From Myxococcales bacterium SG8_38 (lineage in GTDB: Bacteria; Myxococcota_A; Polyangia; Polyangiales; Houyiibacteriaceae): DNA of 64,000 bases. The notes beneath the pieces were generated by a model that saw only the letters and a list, made by a program, of their open reading frames with translations, searched no databases and was not told where the DNA came from. The position numbers and the translations under genes were made by a program. Where the stretch lies: contig LJTN01000022.1 in the NCBI GenBank assembly GCA_001303415.1, positions 1 to 64,000 on the forward strand. The letters run 5' to 3'. This document shows positions 43,305 to 51,454 of this stretch, in pieces. Each line of letters opens with the position of its first letter. Position 1 is the stretch's first letter.

Positions 43305-44648
43305 ATGGGGCGTTCTTTCTTTCTCTGCCTGGCGCTCGTCGCCGTGGTTGGCTGTGGTGACGACTCCGGCGCCGAGGCGCCCCCAGCGGTCGTTCGAACC
43401 GATCTCCCCTACGAGCTCTACTGCGACATCGCGCGCAGCGATTGCCAGGGGACGATCTATGATTCGGTGGCCGCCATGCTCGGCGCGGAGGATGTTCCGC
43501 GGCCGTTCATTCGGACGATCTCGGTCGAGGAACACGAGCAGGAGGTGCGGCGCAGCCTCAATCTCGAAGACTTGACCGGCGAGGACGCCGCCTCCCGCGG
43601 GCTTCGGCTTCTCGGCTTCATTCCCGAGCAGTCGGATAGTCTCGCGGCTGCGCAGGCCGAATACTTCATCACGCAGATCGCGGCCTATTACAGCCGCAAC
43701 AGCCGATCGATCACGGTCATCGATCGTGACTACGACGAGATAAACGCGCAGACGCTGCTGGCGCACGAGCTGGTGCATGCCATTCAAGACAACCAGTTCG
43801 GCCTCAATGCCGTGACCGCCTCCGCCGACACCGAAGACGGCGTCATCGCGGTCCGAAGCGTGATCGAAGGCGATGCGATGCACAGCTCGTTCGCCTGGGC
43901 GTACGACAAGCTCGGCTACCCTCCCGACGAGATCGACTGGGAGGAAATGCACCAAGAGCGAACCCGCGCTGAGAGGGAGGTCGCGGCAGACACTGGGATC
44001 GCGCTCATCGATTCGGCATCGGGCTTTCCGTATTCGTATGGTTTTCGTTTCATGACCTCGGCTACCTTGTCCGGCGGGCTTGCGGGACGGGCGGCTGCCT
44101 TCGAGTCGCCGCCGGCGGCGTCGCTCGAGGTCATGGCGGGCTATGATGCCGCGGCCCCTGCGCTCGATTTTCCCGCGGCGGCACATCCCGCTCCGGTCGG
44201 GGGCTATGCGCTCGACGTCGAGAACCGCTTTGGCGCCTGGTACGTATACGGCTTTCTTCGCCGGCGGGGCCTTTCTGACGAGGTCGCCTGGCCCGTGGCG
44301 CTCGGCTGGCGCGGGGACGTGCTTGCAATCTACGAAAACGGCGCGGACGTGGTCGCGGTCTGGCGCGTGCAGCTCGACCATCCGCTGAGCGCGCTCCTTC
44401 TCGAAAACGAGGTCAACGGCGATGTCTCGCCAGGCGCGTGGTCGGCGATCGCGGTCGAGGACGAGGTCTTCGTGTTGGCGGCCGAGAGCGGCGAATCTCT
44501 CCTGGCGTGGGCCGAGCAACCGCTCGACACGATGACCGCCTCGATCCTTCCGAAGAGCGCACGTCGCTGGGGCGGCCCGGTCTCGCCTGGTAACTGCTTG
44601 CAATCAAAGACGTTTTCGCTTCAATGGCCGGCGACCTTGTTGCAATAG
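43305..44648 (+). CDS. Lipoprotein with HExxH metallopeptidase motif
   Basis: A 447-residue protein with a lipobox (LALVAVVGCGDD). At about residue 155, LLAHELVHAIQDNQFG holds an HExxH motif typical of zinc metallopeptidases; a further Glu needed as third ligand could be in IEGDAMHSSFAWA. The rest has no family that I know. It is probably an outer-membrane or periplasmic protease. The ATG at 43305 lies after TTGGATGA without a good ribosome binding site. Its last codons overlap the promoter region of the next gene. Confidence 0.6.
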   Translation: MGRSFFLCLALVAVVGCGDDSGAEAPPAVVRTDLPYELYCDIARSDCQGTIYDSVAAMLGAEDVPRPFIRTISVEEHEQEVRRSLNLEDLTGEDAASRGLRLLGFIPEQSDSLAAAQAEYFITQIAAYYSRNSRSITVIDRDYDEINAQTLLAHELVHAIQDNQFGLNAVTASADTEDGVIAVRSVIEGDAMHSSFAWAYDKLGYPPDEIDWEEMHQERTRAEREVAADTGIALIDSASGFPYSYGFRFMTSATLSGGLAGRAAAFESPPAASLEVMAGYDAAAPALDFPAAAHPAPVGGYALDVENRFGAWYVYGFLRRRGLSDEVAWPVALGWRGDVLAIYENGADVVAVWRVQLDHPLSALLLENEVNGDVSPGAWSAIAVEDEVFVLAAESGESLLAWAEQPLDTMTASILPKSARRWGGPVSPGNCLQSKTFSLQWPATLLQ

Positions 44649-44674
44649 CAAGATTTCAGTCCTATTCTTGCAAT
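44640..44674 (+). promoter_or_regulatory. Promoter and operator of the Xre-RES module
   Basis: TTGCAAT occurs at 44598-44604, 44640-44646 and 44668-44674, the last two around a promoter: TTGCAA (44640-44645) as -35 and TATTCT (44663-44668) as -10 with a 17-base spacer. TTGCAATAG at 44640 is nearly mirrored by CTATT-CT-TGCAA at 44662, giving an imperfect inverted repeat. The antitoxin-toxin complex could bind here and close the promoter. The gene starts 16 bases later. Confidence 0.55.
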
Positions 44675-44689
44675 TGAAAGGAGTCTGGC

Positions 44690-45070
44690 ATGTCCGTGGC
44701 AGCCGCCAAGACCACGCCCGACGCAGCCGATGTGGTGAGCAAGGCGCTGTTTCGCGCCGCCGAGTCATTGGGGCTCTCCTCGGCTGAGCTCGCGGAGATC
44801 ATCGGAACCAGCGAGTCGACGTTGTCGCGCATCCGAAACCGCAAGCGCGATCCGATTCCCCTGGGCAGCAAGGAAGGCGAGCTCGCGCTGTTGTTTCTGC
44901 GTGTCTTCCGGAGCCTCGATGCGCTGGTAGGGGGCAACGAGGCGCACGCCAAGGCCTGGTTGCACGCAAACAACCATCATCTGGGAGGAGCTCCGCTTCG
45001 GCGCATGAAGAAGATCGAGGGGCTGGTCGATGTCGCCGAATATCTGGACGCAATGCGCGGAACGATTTGA
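44690..45070 (+). CDS. Xre/MbcA/ParS-like antitoxin
   Basis: A 126-residue protein: an N-terminal helix-turn-helix (LGLSSAELAEIIGTSESTLS) and the C-terminal MbcA/ParS/Xre toxin-binding domain (LHANNHHLGGAPLRRMKKIE, ending EYLDAMRGTI). Together with the RES gene it forms a type II toxin-antitoxin module. GGAGTCTGGC lies before the ATG. The last 41 bases also encode the toxin start in another frame. Repeats of TTGCAAT upstream probably form its operator. Confidence 0.88.
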   Translation: MSVAAAKTTPDAADVVSKALFRAAESLGLSSAELAEIIGTSESTLSRIRNRKRDPIPLGSKEGELALLFLRVFRSLDALVGGNEAHAKAWLHANNHHLGGAPLRRMKKIEGLVDVAEYLDAMRGTI

Positions 45071-45797
45071 GCTCGTACGGATCGGCGGCACCCCATGGCG
45101 CGCCGTCGAATCGCAGCACGTGGCTTCGACCCGCAAGCTGGTCGATTCGGACGACGAGCAAGAGACGCTCGAAGCGTTGATCGACTCGGCCAAGCCGCCA
45201 TGGCCGAAGGGCCGCCGCTTCGTCGGCCTGCACTATCTATTGGCGACGCCTTTTCGGCATCCCCCGCTCCGGTACGGATCCCGCTTCGGCACCCGGCGCG
45301 AACGCGGCATTTTCTACGCGGCCGAGACGCATTCGACCGTGTTCGCCGAAAAGGCGTACTACGTATTGTTGTTCTTGGAGGGCACGGAGGCGGACATCAC
45401 CCCGTTGATGCGGCCCCTGACCGTGTTTCAGGTGCGCATCTCGACGAAGAAGGGCGCTGACCTCACGAGCCCACCCTTCGATGCGTTTCGCGCGCGGATC
45501 TCTTCACCGGTCAGCTATGGCGATTCGCAGCCGCTCGGCGCGGCGATGCGCGAGGCAGGTGTTGCGGGCTTTTGGTTCGTGTCGGCGCGCGACCCGCGCA
45601 GCGGTGTGAACGTCGGCTTGTTCGAGCCCGTATTCACGACGAAAAGGCCCCTCAATGCGGAGCAGTGGATCTGCACGGCGACGCGCACCCGTGTCGAGAT
45701 GCGGCCGGGGCCCGCCGTATTGCGTGAACGGACGAGCTTTGCTCGGAGCGTGTTCGAGATCGACGGCGTTTTGCCGGCTCCCAGCGCCTTGGCGTGA
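45030..45797 (+). CDS. RES-domain toxin
   Basis: A 255-residue RES domain protein. The conserved Arg, Glu and Ser of the family are visible in GTPWRAVESQH, GTRRERGIFYAAETHSTVFA and, later, FRARISSPVSYGDSQPLGAA. RES toxins degrade NAD+. The ATG at 45030 follows GAGGGG by seven bases and lies within the antitoxin gene, so toxin translation is coupled to it. Length is a little above typical RES toxins. It ends seven bases before the convergent membrane-protein gene. Confidence 0.88.
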   Translation: MSPNIWTQCAERFELVRIGGTPWRAVESQHVASTRKLVDSDDEQETLEALIDSAKPPWPKGRRFVGLHYLLATPFRHPPLRYGSRFGTRRERGIFYAAETHSTVFAEKAYYVLLFLEGTEADITPLMRPLTVFQVRISTKKGADLTSPPFDAFRARISSPVSYGDSQPLGAAMREAGVAGFWFVSARDPRSGVNVGLFEPVFTTKRPLNAEQWICTATRTRVEMRPGPAVLRERTSFARSVFEIDGVLPAPSALA

Positions 45798-45803
45798 CTG
45801 TCG

Positions 45804-47213
45804 TCAGGGCGCGTCGTGCCTCGATTTGACGCCCTCGGCTTTGGCATCCGAGCAGGCTTGGAGCGCGTCGATGCCAAGCTTCCTGGCTCGTTCGCGTTTT
45901 TCGGGATCGACTGCCATCGCGAAGGAAAACCGGAAATCCATCTCCGCGGCGCACGGAACTTCGTGCTTCATTCGCTCGACGCCGCGCAAGAAGTACACCT
46001 CCGCCGACGCTCGGCCGATGCGGATCTCCCGCGTCAGCATGGCCTCGAAGCTTTCATAGTCGGAGCGCGCCTCGACTGCGCTCCACGACCAGACCGCGAT
46101 CAATGCCGACACAATCACCGTTGCAACGACGGCCGCGGGGGTCGAGCGCTCGGCAGGCGGATTCCAGGCGCAGACGGCGGTGACCGGAATGAAGCTTACC
46201 GCCAAGTAGAAATAGCGATCGGGATCGACGAGGAAACCCACCTCGCTTTGACCGAAGAGCACTTGCGCTGCGGCGATGGTGCTCAGTGAGAGCGCGGGGA
46301 GCATGACGCGCGCCGGATGTCGCGCAGCCTGCCACGCATACCAGGCGGTGGCACCGAGCGCGATGCCGGCGACGAGCGTCAGGCCGTGAAGCGGTGCGCC
46401 GCCTGCTCGAAAGGCATCGCCGAGGCCGACCGACCGGACGATGGCTTCCCCGAAAGAAGCCGCGAGGGCGGTCCAATGAAGAGGCACGCTTTCCGGAATT
46501 TCCACGCCGGCCAACGATCGCGCGGTCCACCAGGCGGCGAGGGCGAGCGCGCCGACCAGGGCAGGCGCGCCGAGAGGCGGCCTCGCGGCATGGTGGTCGG
46601 CCTCCTCGGGCTCTGCAGGCGAGTAAGCCATCGTGAACAGCAAGGCGATCGAGCCGAAGAGCAAGGTCTCCTTCAGCAGCAGCGCCAGCACCCAAGCTCC
46701 GACTGCGCCGAGCCTTGCCGCAACGGAGTGTCGCGTCGCGAGCACCAAGGCCGCCAACAACGCGCTGCTTCCCATCACGTCGAGCAATCCCGACGCCCAA
46801 TAGATCGCCTCGGCGTGAATGGGCATGACGCTCCAAAGCGACGCCGCGATCAGCGAGCGCACCACGCTGAGGCCGAGGCCGGAGAGCCAGAAGGCTAGCA
46901 GGACGGTATTGAGGGCATGGAGCGCGACGGCGAGCACGCGGTAGGGGATGGGCGACGTCGTCCCGAGCCATCCCTTGAGCGTGGCCAGCAGCGCGATACC
47001 CACCGGCCGGTAGACCACCGGAGGCACGTCCTCGACACCCGCTGCCCGATAGGAGTCCTGTGTCCACGCCGACGCCCAGGTCGCCTGATTGTCCACGATC
47101 AAGACGATGTCATCGCCCATGAGCTCGGCGGGGCCGAGCCAGCCGAGGCCCCAGACGACCAGCGGAAGCAAGGCGCTCAGACCAAACCAGACCCGATCTC
47201 GCTTGCTCAGCAT
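45804..47213 (-). CDS. TMTC/PMT-like membrane glycosyltransferase
   Basis: A 469-residue membrane protein with about ten helices. Conserved features of the TMTC/PMT (GT-C) group are VVYRPVGIALLATLKGWLG, RVLAVALHALNTVLLAFWLS and LWSVMPIHAEAIYWASGLLD; the early GDDIVLI loop lies where the catalytic acid is in GT-C enzymes. It may transfer a sugar from a lipid carrier to an exported protein. Unlike eukaryotic TMTC there are no TPR repeats after the membrane part, but a short soluble tail. The start ATG at 47213 is followed by an ordinary signal-anchor. Confidence 0.65.
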   Translation of the reverse strand: MLSKRDRVWFGLSALLPLVVWGLGWLGPAELMGDDIVLIVDNQATWASAWTQDSYRAAGVEDVPPVVYRPVGIALLATLKGWLGTTSPIPYRVLAVALHALNTVLLAFWLSGLGLSVVRSLIAASLWSVMPIHAEAIYWASGLLDVMGSSALLAALVLATRHSVAARLGAVGAWVLALLLKETLLFGSIALLFTMAYSPAEPEEADHHAARPPLGAPALVGALALAAWWTARSLAGVEIPESVPLHWTALAASFGEAIVRSVGLGDAFRAGGAPLHGLTLVAGIALGATAWYAWQAARHPARVMLPALSLSTIAAAQVLFGQSEVGFLVDPDRYFYLAVSFIPVTAVCAWNPPAERSTPAAVVATVIVSALIAVWSWSAVEARSDYESFEAMLTREIRIGRASAEVYFLRGVERMKHEVPCAAEMDFRFSFAMAVDPEKRERARKLGIDALQACSDAKAEGVKSRHDAP

Positions 47214-47238
47214 GCAGAGCCGAGGCTACCACCGTTGA

Positions 47239-47700
47239 CCTTCGGAGCGCACCGCGGTCGAGGAGAAGAGCTCGATTTCTGCGAGCGGCATCTTGAATCC
47301 AGATCTCGCCGGGAATCCGGTTGCCGATTGGGATGTGGTGTATTTGCCGTACTGCGACGGGTCGCTCTTCGCAGGAGACGTCGATCGGATGTTGCGGGGA
47401 AGCCTGCTCAGCGGAGCCGGCGCCCCGAGCATGGGTTATCAACGCGGCCTACAGAACCTGACCGCAGCCCTCGACATTGCCGTCACGGAGTTTCCGAGCC
47501 CGAGCCGAATCCTGTTGACGGGCGTGAGCGGGGGCGCCTTCGGCACCTTGCTCCGCGAGACCTCCGAGGGCGGCGATCCGGGAGTCGAGCTCGGCAGCCT
47601 CGACACGGAGATCGACGGCGTCACCGTGCTCGATTGGCTCACGGCGATGATCGAGGGCACGGCCGCCTGGGACGACCTGGTCGATCCCAGCGTGCAATAG
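47239..47700 (+). pseudogene. Remnant of a pectinacetylesterase/Notum-family hydrolase
   Basis: The frame is open from a stop at 47236 to TAG 47700 (first start TTG 47293), yet it begins in the middle of a domain: DWDVVYLPYCDGSLFAGD, then GYQRGLQNLTAALDI and the nucleophile elbow LLTGVSGGAFGTLL, then directly the C-terminal DWLTAMIEGTAAWDDLVD. In pectinacetylesterases the WNYVFVPYCTGD-like block is preceded by a long N-terminal part, and about 100 residues separate the elbow from the end; both are missing. The gene has thus lost its start and an internal segment. Confidence 0.55.
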
Positions 47701-47762
47701 ACTCCATCGAGCCAGGCCGCCGCGGGTCGCTTTTTCGATTGACCGCAAGTGCACCCTCCGCC

Positions 47763-47784
47763 AAAATAGAACACGTTCTATTTT
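47763..47784. promoter_or_regulatory. 22-bp palindromic operator (TetR/KstR-like) upstream of the flavin oxidoreductase
   Basis: Arms AAAATAGAAC and GTTCTATTTT are perfect complements around AC, 12 bases before the ATG of the oxidoreductase. The core TAGAACACGTTCTA fits the TnnAACnnGTTnnA consensus known for the TetR-family sterol regulator KstR of mycobacteria; many TetR operators look similar. No TetR gene is in the window. Confidence 0.6.
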
Positions 47785-47795
47785 TAGGTGGTGGC

Positions 47796-48929
47796 ATGAA
47801 GACCGAGATCTGTAAGCGCTTGGGGATCGAGTTTCCGATTTTTGCGTTCAGCCATTGTCGCGACGTGGTTGCGGCGGTGAGCAGGGCCGGCGGCCTCGGG
47901 GTATTGGGGGCGGTGGCGTACAGCCCCGAGCAGCTCGAGCTCGAGCTCAAATGGATCGACGAGCACGTCGACGGCAAGCCTTACGGCGTCGACACCGTCA
48001 TCCCCGCCAAGTACATCGGCAAGGACCAGGGCGACATCACCAAGGATCAGCTCGAGCAGATGATCACGCCTGCGCACCGCAAGTGGATCAACGACCTGCT
48101 CGACCGGCACGGCGTGCCTCCGCTTCCAGACGACGTGCAACAGATCGACGGCCTGCTCGGCTGGTCCGCATCTGGCGGCCGCGCGCATTTCGAGGTCGCC
48201 ATGAAGCATCCGATTGCGCTGATCGCCAACGCGCTCGGGCCGCCTCCCGAGGACATCATCAGTCAGGCCCACGACCGGGGCGTGATGGTCGCCGCGCTGT
48301 GCGGCACCGTGGCGCAAGCGATCAAGCAAAAGAATGCAGGAGTCGACATCGTCATTGCTTCCGGCTACGAGGCGGGCGGCCACACCGGGGAGATCGGGTC
48401 GATGGTCCTCTTGCCGCAGGTCGTCGATGCGGTCGCTCCCACGCCGGTGCTTGCCGCCGGCGGTATCGGCTCGGGCCGCCAAATGGCCGCCGCCATGATC
48501 ATGGGAGCTGCAGGCGTCTGGACGGGCTCGATTTGGCTCACGACCGAGGAGTCCGATTCGATTCCCGCGCTCATCGACAAGCTGCTCGTCGCCGATTCGA
48601 CCGAAACGGTGCGGTCGCGCTGCATCAGCGGCAAGCCCGCCCGTCAGCTCAAGACCGAATATACCCGCGCATGGGAAGAAGACCCGGAGTGCCCCGGCTA
48701 CCTGCCGATGCCGCTTCAGTTCATGGCCACCGCCGAGGCGACGCAGCGAATCACCCGCTTCGCCCAGAGCGGCGCCGAAGGCTCGGCCGCGCTATTGGGG
48801 ACCCCGGTCGGCCAGGTCGTCGGTCAGATGAAGACCCGAAAGCCCGCGCGCCAGGTCGTCGAGGAGATGGTCAGCGACTACATCGATGCGGTCGAACGGG
48901 TCTCGAAGCTCTTGGCCGAGTCCGAATGA
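47796..48929 (+). CDS. Nitronate monooxygenase-like NAD(P)H-dependent flavin oxidoreductase
   Basis: A 377-residue FMN-binding TIM barrel: IFAFSHCRDVVAAVSRAGGL at the start, ALCGTVAQAIKQKNAGVDIV, ASGYEAGGHTGEIGSMVLLP and PVLAAGGIGSGRQMAAAMIM, the phosphate-binding block of the NMO family. The family oxidises nitronates or reduces enones and acyl-CoA-type substrates. ATG 47796 follows AGGTGGTGG; the 670-codon ORF would overrun a promoter and a pseudogene. It is preceded by a strong palindrome and ends 11 bases before a convergent TPR gene. Substrate unknown; the operator suggests a sterol or fatty-acid context. Confidence 0.85.
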   Translation: MKTEICKRLGIEFPIFAFSHCRDVVAAVSRAGGLGVLGAVAYSPEQLELELKWIDEHVDGKPYGVDTVIPAKYIGKDQGDITKDQLEQMITPAHRKWINDLLDRHGVPPLPDDVQQIDGLLGWSASGGRAHFEVAMKHPIALIANALGPPPEDIISQAHDRGVMVAALCGTVAQAIKQKNAGVDIVIASGYEAGGHTGEIGSMVLLPQVVDAVAPTPVLAAGGIGSGRQMAAAMIMGAAGVWTGSIWLTTEESDSIPALIDKLLVADSTETVRSRCISGKPARQLKTEYTRAWEEDPECPGYLPMPLQFMATAEATQRITRFAQSGAEGSAALLGTPVGQVVGQMKTRKPARQVVEEMVSDYIDAVERVSKLLAESE

Positions 48930-48939
48930 ACACGGCAGC

Positions 48940-51375
48940 TCACTTGCACTGCCGGTAGACGTCGCGCACACGGCTCGCAAGCCGGGTGCTGCGGTTCGCC
49001 TTCAAATATCGCGCCGCCATCTCGCAGCCTTCCTCCGTCGGGCCGAGCAGGGTCGCGAGGCGCCCGGCCGCCTCCGGCATCGGAATCGGCGCGTTGGCGG
49101 CCTTGCGAAGGGCTTCCTCGGGAGAACGCTCGCGGTCTTCTTCGATGTCGGCTTGGAGCAGGAACACATCGGGATCCTCGGGCAGAAGCCCTTCGGCGTC
49201 GTGTGCATAGCGAACGGCCAAGCCGCGCTTGTCATCGGCGAGCGCAACGCGCGCTTTGACGATGAGCTCCCAAACCTGCACCTGGGTGGTGGCGGGCAGG
49301 GCGTTGCCCTCGGCGTCGGTTGCCTCGTTGGCGCGCTCGAGTGACTTCTCGGCGCCGAGCTTGCGGCGGCTCAAGATCTGCGTGAGGGCGAGACCCGTCT
49401 CCGCGAGCCGCATGTCGGCGCCGTCCCGCTTGGCCTTCTGGAAGTACATGCCCGCCCGGCGATAGTCCTCCGCCTGCATGTAGACGCGCGCCCCTGCGAG
49501 CCGAAGCTCCGCGTTGCGGTTGTGGCGTCCCACCGCGTTGCGCATCGTCGTGACCCCGCTTTGCCCAGCTCCAGTGCGCACCAGGAACCGAACACGCTGC
49601 TGGTCGGCGCGAAGGTCGTAAACCTTCGCTTCATCCATTTGCTCGATGATCTTCTCGGCGCGCGCGAAGTCGCCGATGTCGATCAACAGGGCCACGAAAC
49701 CGGAAAGCGCGCGGGGCTCCCCGGGATCGAGCGCAAGCGCCTTTTCGTAGCTTGCCTTGGCGGACTCCACCGAGCCGACCGCGTGCGCCGCGTCCCCACG
49801 AAGCGCGTGGAGCCTCGCATCCTCCGGGCTGAGCTCGACGGCGCGGTCGAGCGCAGCCAGCGCCTCGCCGAGCCGACCCTTGGCGAGGAGCACGCGCGCG
49901 TGGCTTCCATGCGCCCAACCTTCGCCCTCGAAGGCTGCGAGGGCAGCCGAGGTCACCGCTTCCGCATCGTCGATCCGTTGCTCGCCGATGTACGCCTGCG
50001 CCGCCGTATCGACCAGCGTCAGGTGATTGGGATGCGCGGCGAGCCCCTCGGTGAGCGCGGCCAGCGCTTGCTCGGTGCTGCCTTCCTCGATGAGCATCGT
50101 GGCAATCGCTTCGGAGGCCGCCACGCCCCACTCGGAATCGGTCGCCGACTGGCGATAGAGCGCCTTGGCTCGCTCGCGGTCGGAGGAGCGACGCGAGCTC
50201 GCGAGCAGCTCGCCCAGGACCAAGGCTCGAAACCCTCGCTCAGCCTCTTTTTCAGGGCCGAAACCCGCGCCTTCGAGCGTGGCCAGCCCGGCCCGCATGT
50301 CCCCCGTCTGGGCGTACCACCACGCGATCACGTGGGTTCGAGTGAATAGATCCGCCGAGGGCCCGCTCGACAATCGTGTCAACAGCCGTTTGGCATCTCC
50401 CGTGCGTCCGAGCGCGAGAAAGAGCTGCGCCGTATCGAGCACCAGAATCTCGTCGACGCGAAGCTCAGGCTCGGCTGCCTTGCGCGCGTGCTCGTACGCC
50501 GCCCCAATCGCCCCCTTGCGGTATGCGAGCGCTGCCTGGACGAGGTGCGCCCATGCCTTCTGAGCCACCGAGGCGTCGTCGTCATCTTGCACTTCCTTGG
50601 CGAGCGTGATGGCTTGCTCGGCGTCGTTTTGAAGGAGCCCGACGATGCGCGCACGCGCGATCCGGGTGGCGGGAGTCGGGTCGGACACCTGATCGAGCAC
50701 GGCAAGCGCAGCCTCCGGTCCCTCGGTCCGAGCAGTGATGCGCGCAAGCAGCGCCGCAGGCTCCGGCGCCTGCGGACGGGATGCAGCCACGGTCCGGGCA
50801 TCCTCCAGTGCTTGGCTCCACTGACCGCGCGCCATCGCGGTCCTCGCCCGGGCAAGCAGGAACGCATCGGCTTGGTCGGTGTACTTCGCAGGCCGCTCCG
50901 CCTCACCATGTGCAGCGCGCGCATCACCCTCGGCGAGGAACGCGAAGATCCGTGCAATGCGTTGGTCGGGATCGTTCAGCTCTGCCGCGCTTTCGAGAAT
51001 GCGTTCGGCTTCCTCGAGGCTTTCCTGGTCCCCGCCTAGCGCGGCCGTCGCAAGAAGGCGCGCGCGGACCCCCGGCTTCGTATCGTCGCGGAGCAGGCCG
51101 AGCGCGGTCTGGATGGTGTCTGGGCTTGCGTCGTTGATGACCTCGTCGAGCGCCGCCTCGACACGTGCGTCATGGATCCAGCCGAGCGCGAGATTGATCA
51201 GGTAAAGGAAGATCAACGCGGCAATGGCCGCCGCGATGAACCGACGGATACGCCGCTTCAGCGCCTCCTCTGGAGGCAGGACGATCTTCTCGACCGGTGC
51301 GATCGAGGGTGTCGCCTCCTCGACCTTGAAGAGATCGGATCGTTCTTTGCGCGAGCTTGCGTGCTTGTCGGCCAC
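48940..51375 (-). CDS. Large membrane-anchored TPR protein
   Basis: An 811-residue protein with one membrane helix near residues 46-66 (RFIAAAIAALIFLYLINLAL), and after it some 20 helical hairpins of the TPR type (for example RLGEALAALDRAVELSPEDA, then LHALRGDAAHAVGSVESAK). Such scaffolds bind partner proteins at the membrane, in secretion, gliding or cell-envelope assembly. No enzymatic domain. No operon partner is evident: the 5-alpha-reductase gene behind it starts 80 bases upstream on the same strand. Confidence 0.85.
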   Translation of the reverse strand: MADKHASSRKERSDLFKVEEATPSIAPVEKIVLPPEEALKRRIRRFIAAAIAALIFLYLINLALGWIHDARVEAALDEVINDASPDTIQTALGLLRDDTKPGVRARLLATAALGGDQESLEEAERILESAAELNDPDQRIARIFAFLAEGDARAAHGEAERPAKYTDQADAFLLARARTAMARGQWSQALEDARTVAASRPQAPEPAALLARITARTEGPEAALAVLDQVSDPTPATRIARARIVGLLQNDAEQAITLAKEVQDDDDASVAQKAWAHLVQAALAYRKGAIGAAYEHARKAAEPELRVDEILVLDTAQLFLALGRTGDAKRLLTRLSSGPSADLFTRTHVIAWWYAQTGDMRAGLATLEGAGFGPEKEAERGFRALVLGELLASSRRSSDRERAKALYRQSATDSEWGVAASEAIATMLIEEGSTEQALAALTEGLAAHPNHLTLVDTAAQAYIGEQRIDDAEAVTSAALAAFEGEGWAHGSHARVLLAKGRLGEALAALDRAVELSPEDARLHALRGDAAHAVGSVESAKASYEKALALDPGEPRALSGFVALLIDIGDFARAEKIIEQMDEAKVYDLRADQQRVRFLVRTGAGQSGVTTMRNAVGRHNRNAELRLAGARVYMQAEDYRRAGMYFQKAKRDGADMRLAETGLALTQILSRRKLGAEKSLERANEATDAEGNALPATTQVQVWELIVKARVALADDKRGLAVRYAHDAEGLLPEDPDVFLLQADIEEDRERSPEEALRKAANAPIPMPEAAGRLATLLGPTEEGCEMAARYLKANRSTRLASRVRDVYRQCK

Positions 51376-51454
51376 CGTGCATCCCTCCCCGACGACGTAC
51401 GCCTTTGGCTAGTCATTGTCGCGTCAATCGGCGTGAGGATGCAAGTCTACGGAG

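Noticed and set aside
42258-44603. 781-codon minus-strand ORF
   Set aside because: Spans two lipoprotein genes and the space between them; antisense shadow.
46917-47795. N-terminal part of the 670-codon ORF joined to the flavin oxidoreductase
   Set aside because: This part is antisense to the TMTC-like gene and crosses the operator; the true start is ATG 47796.
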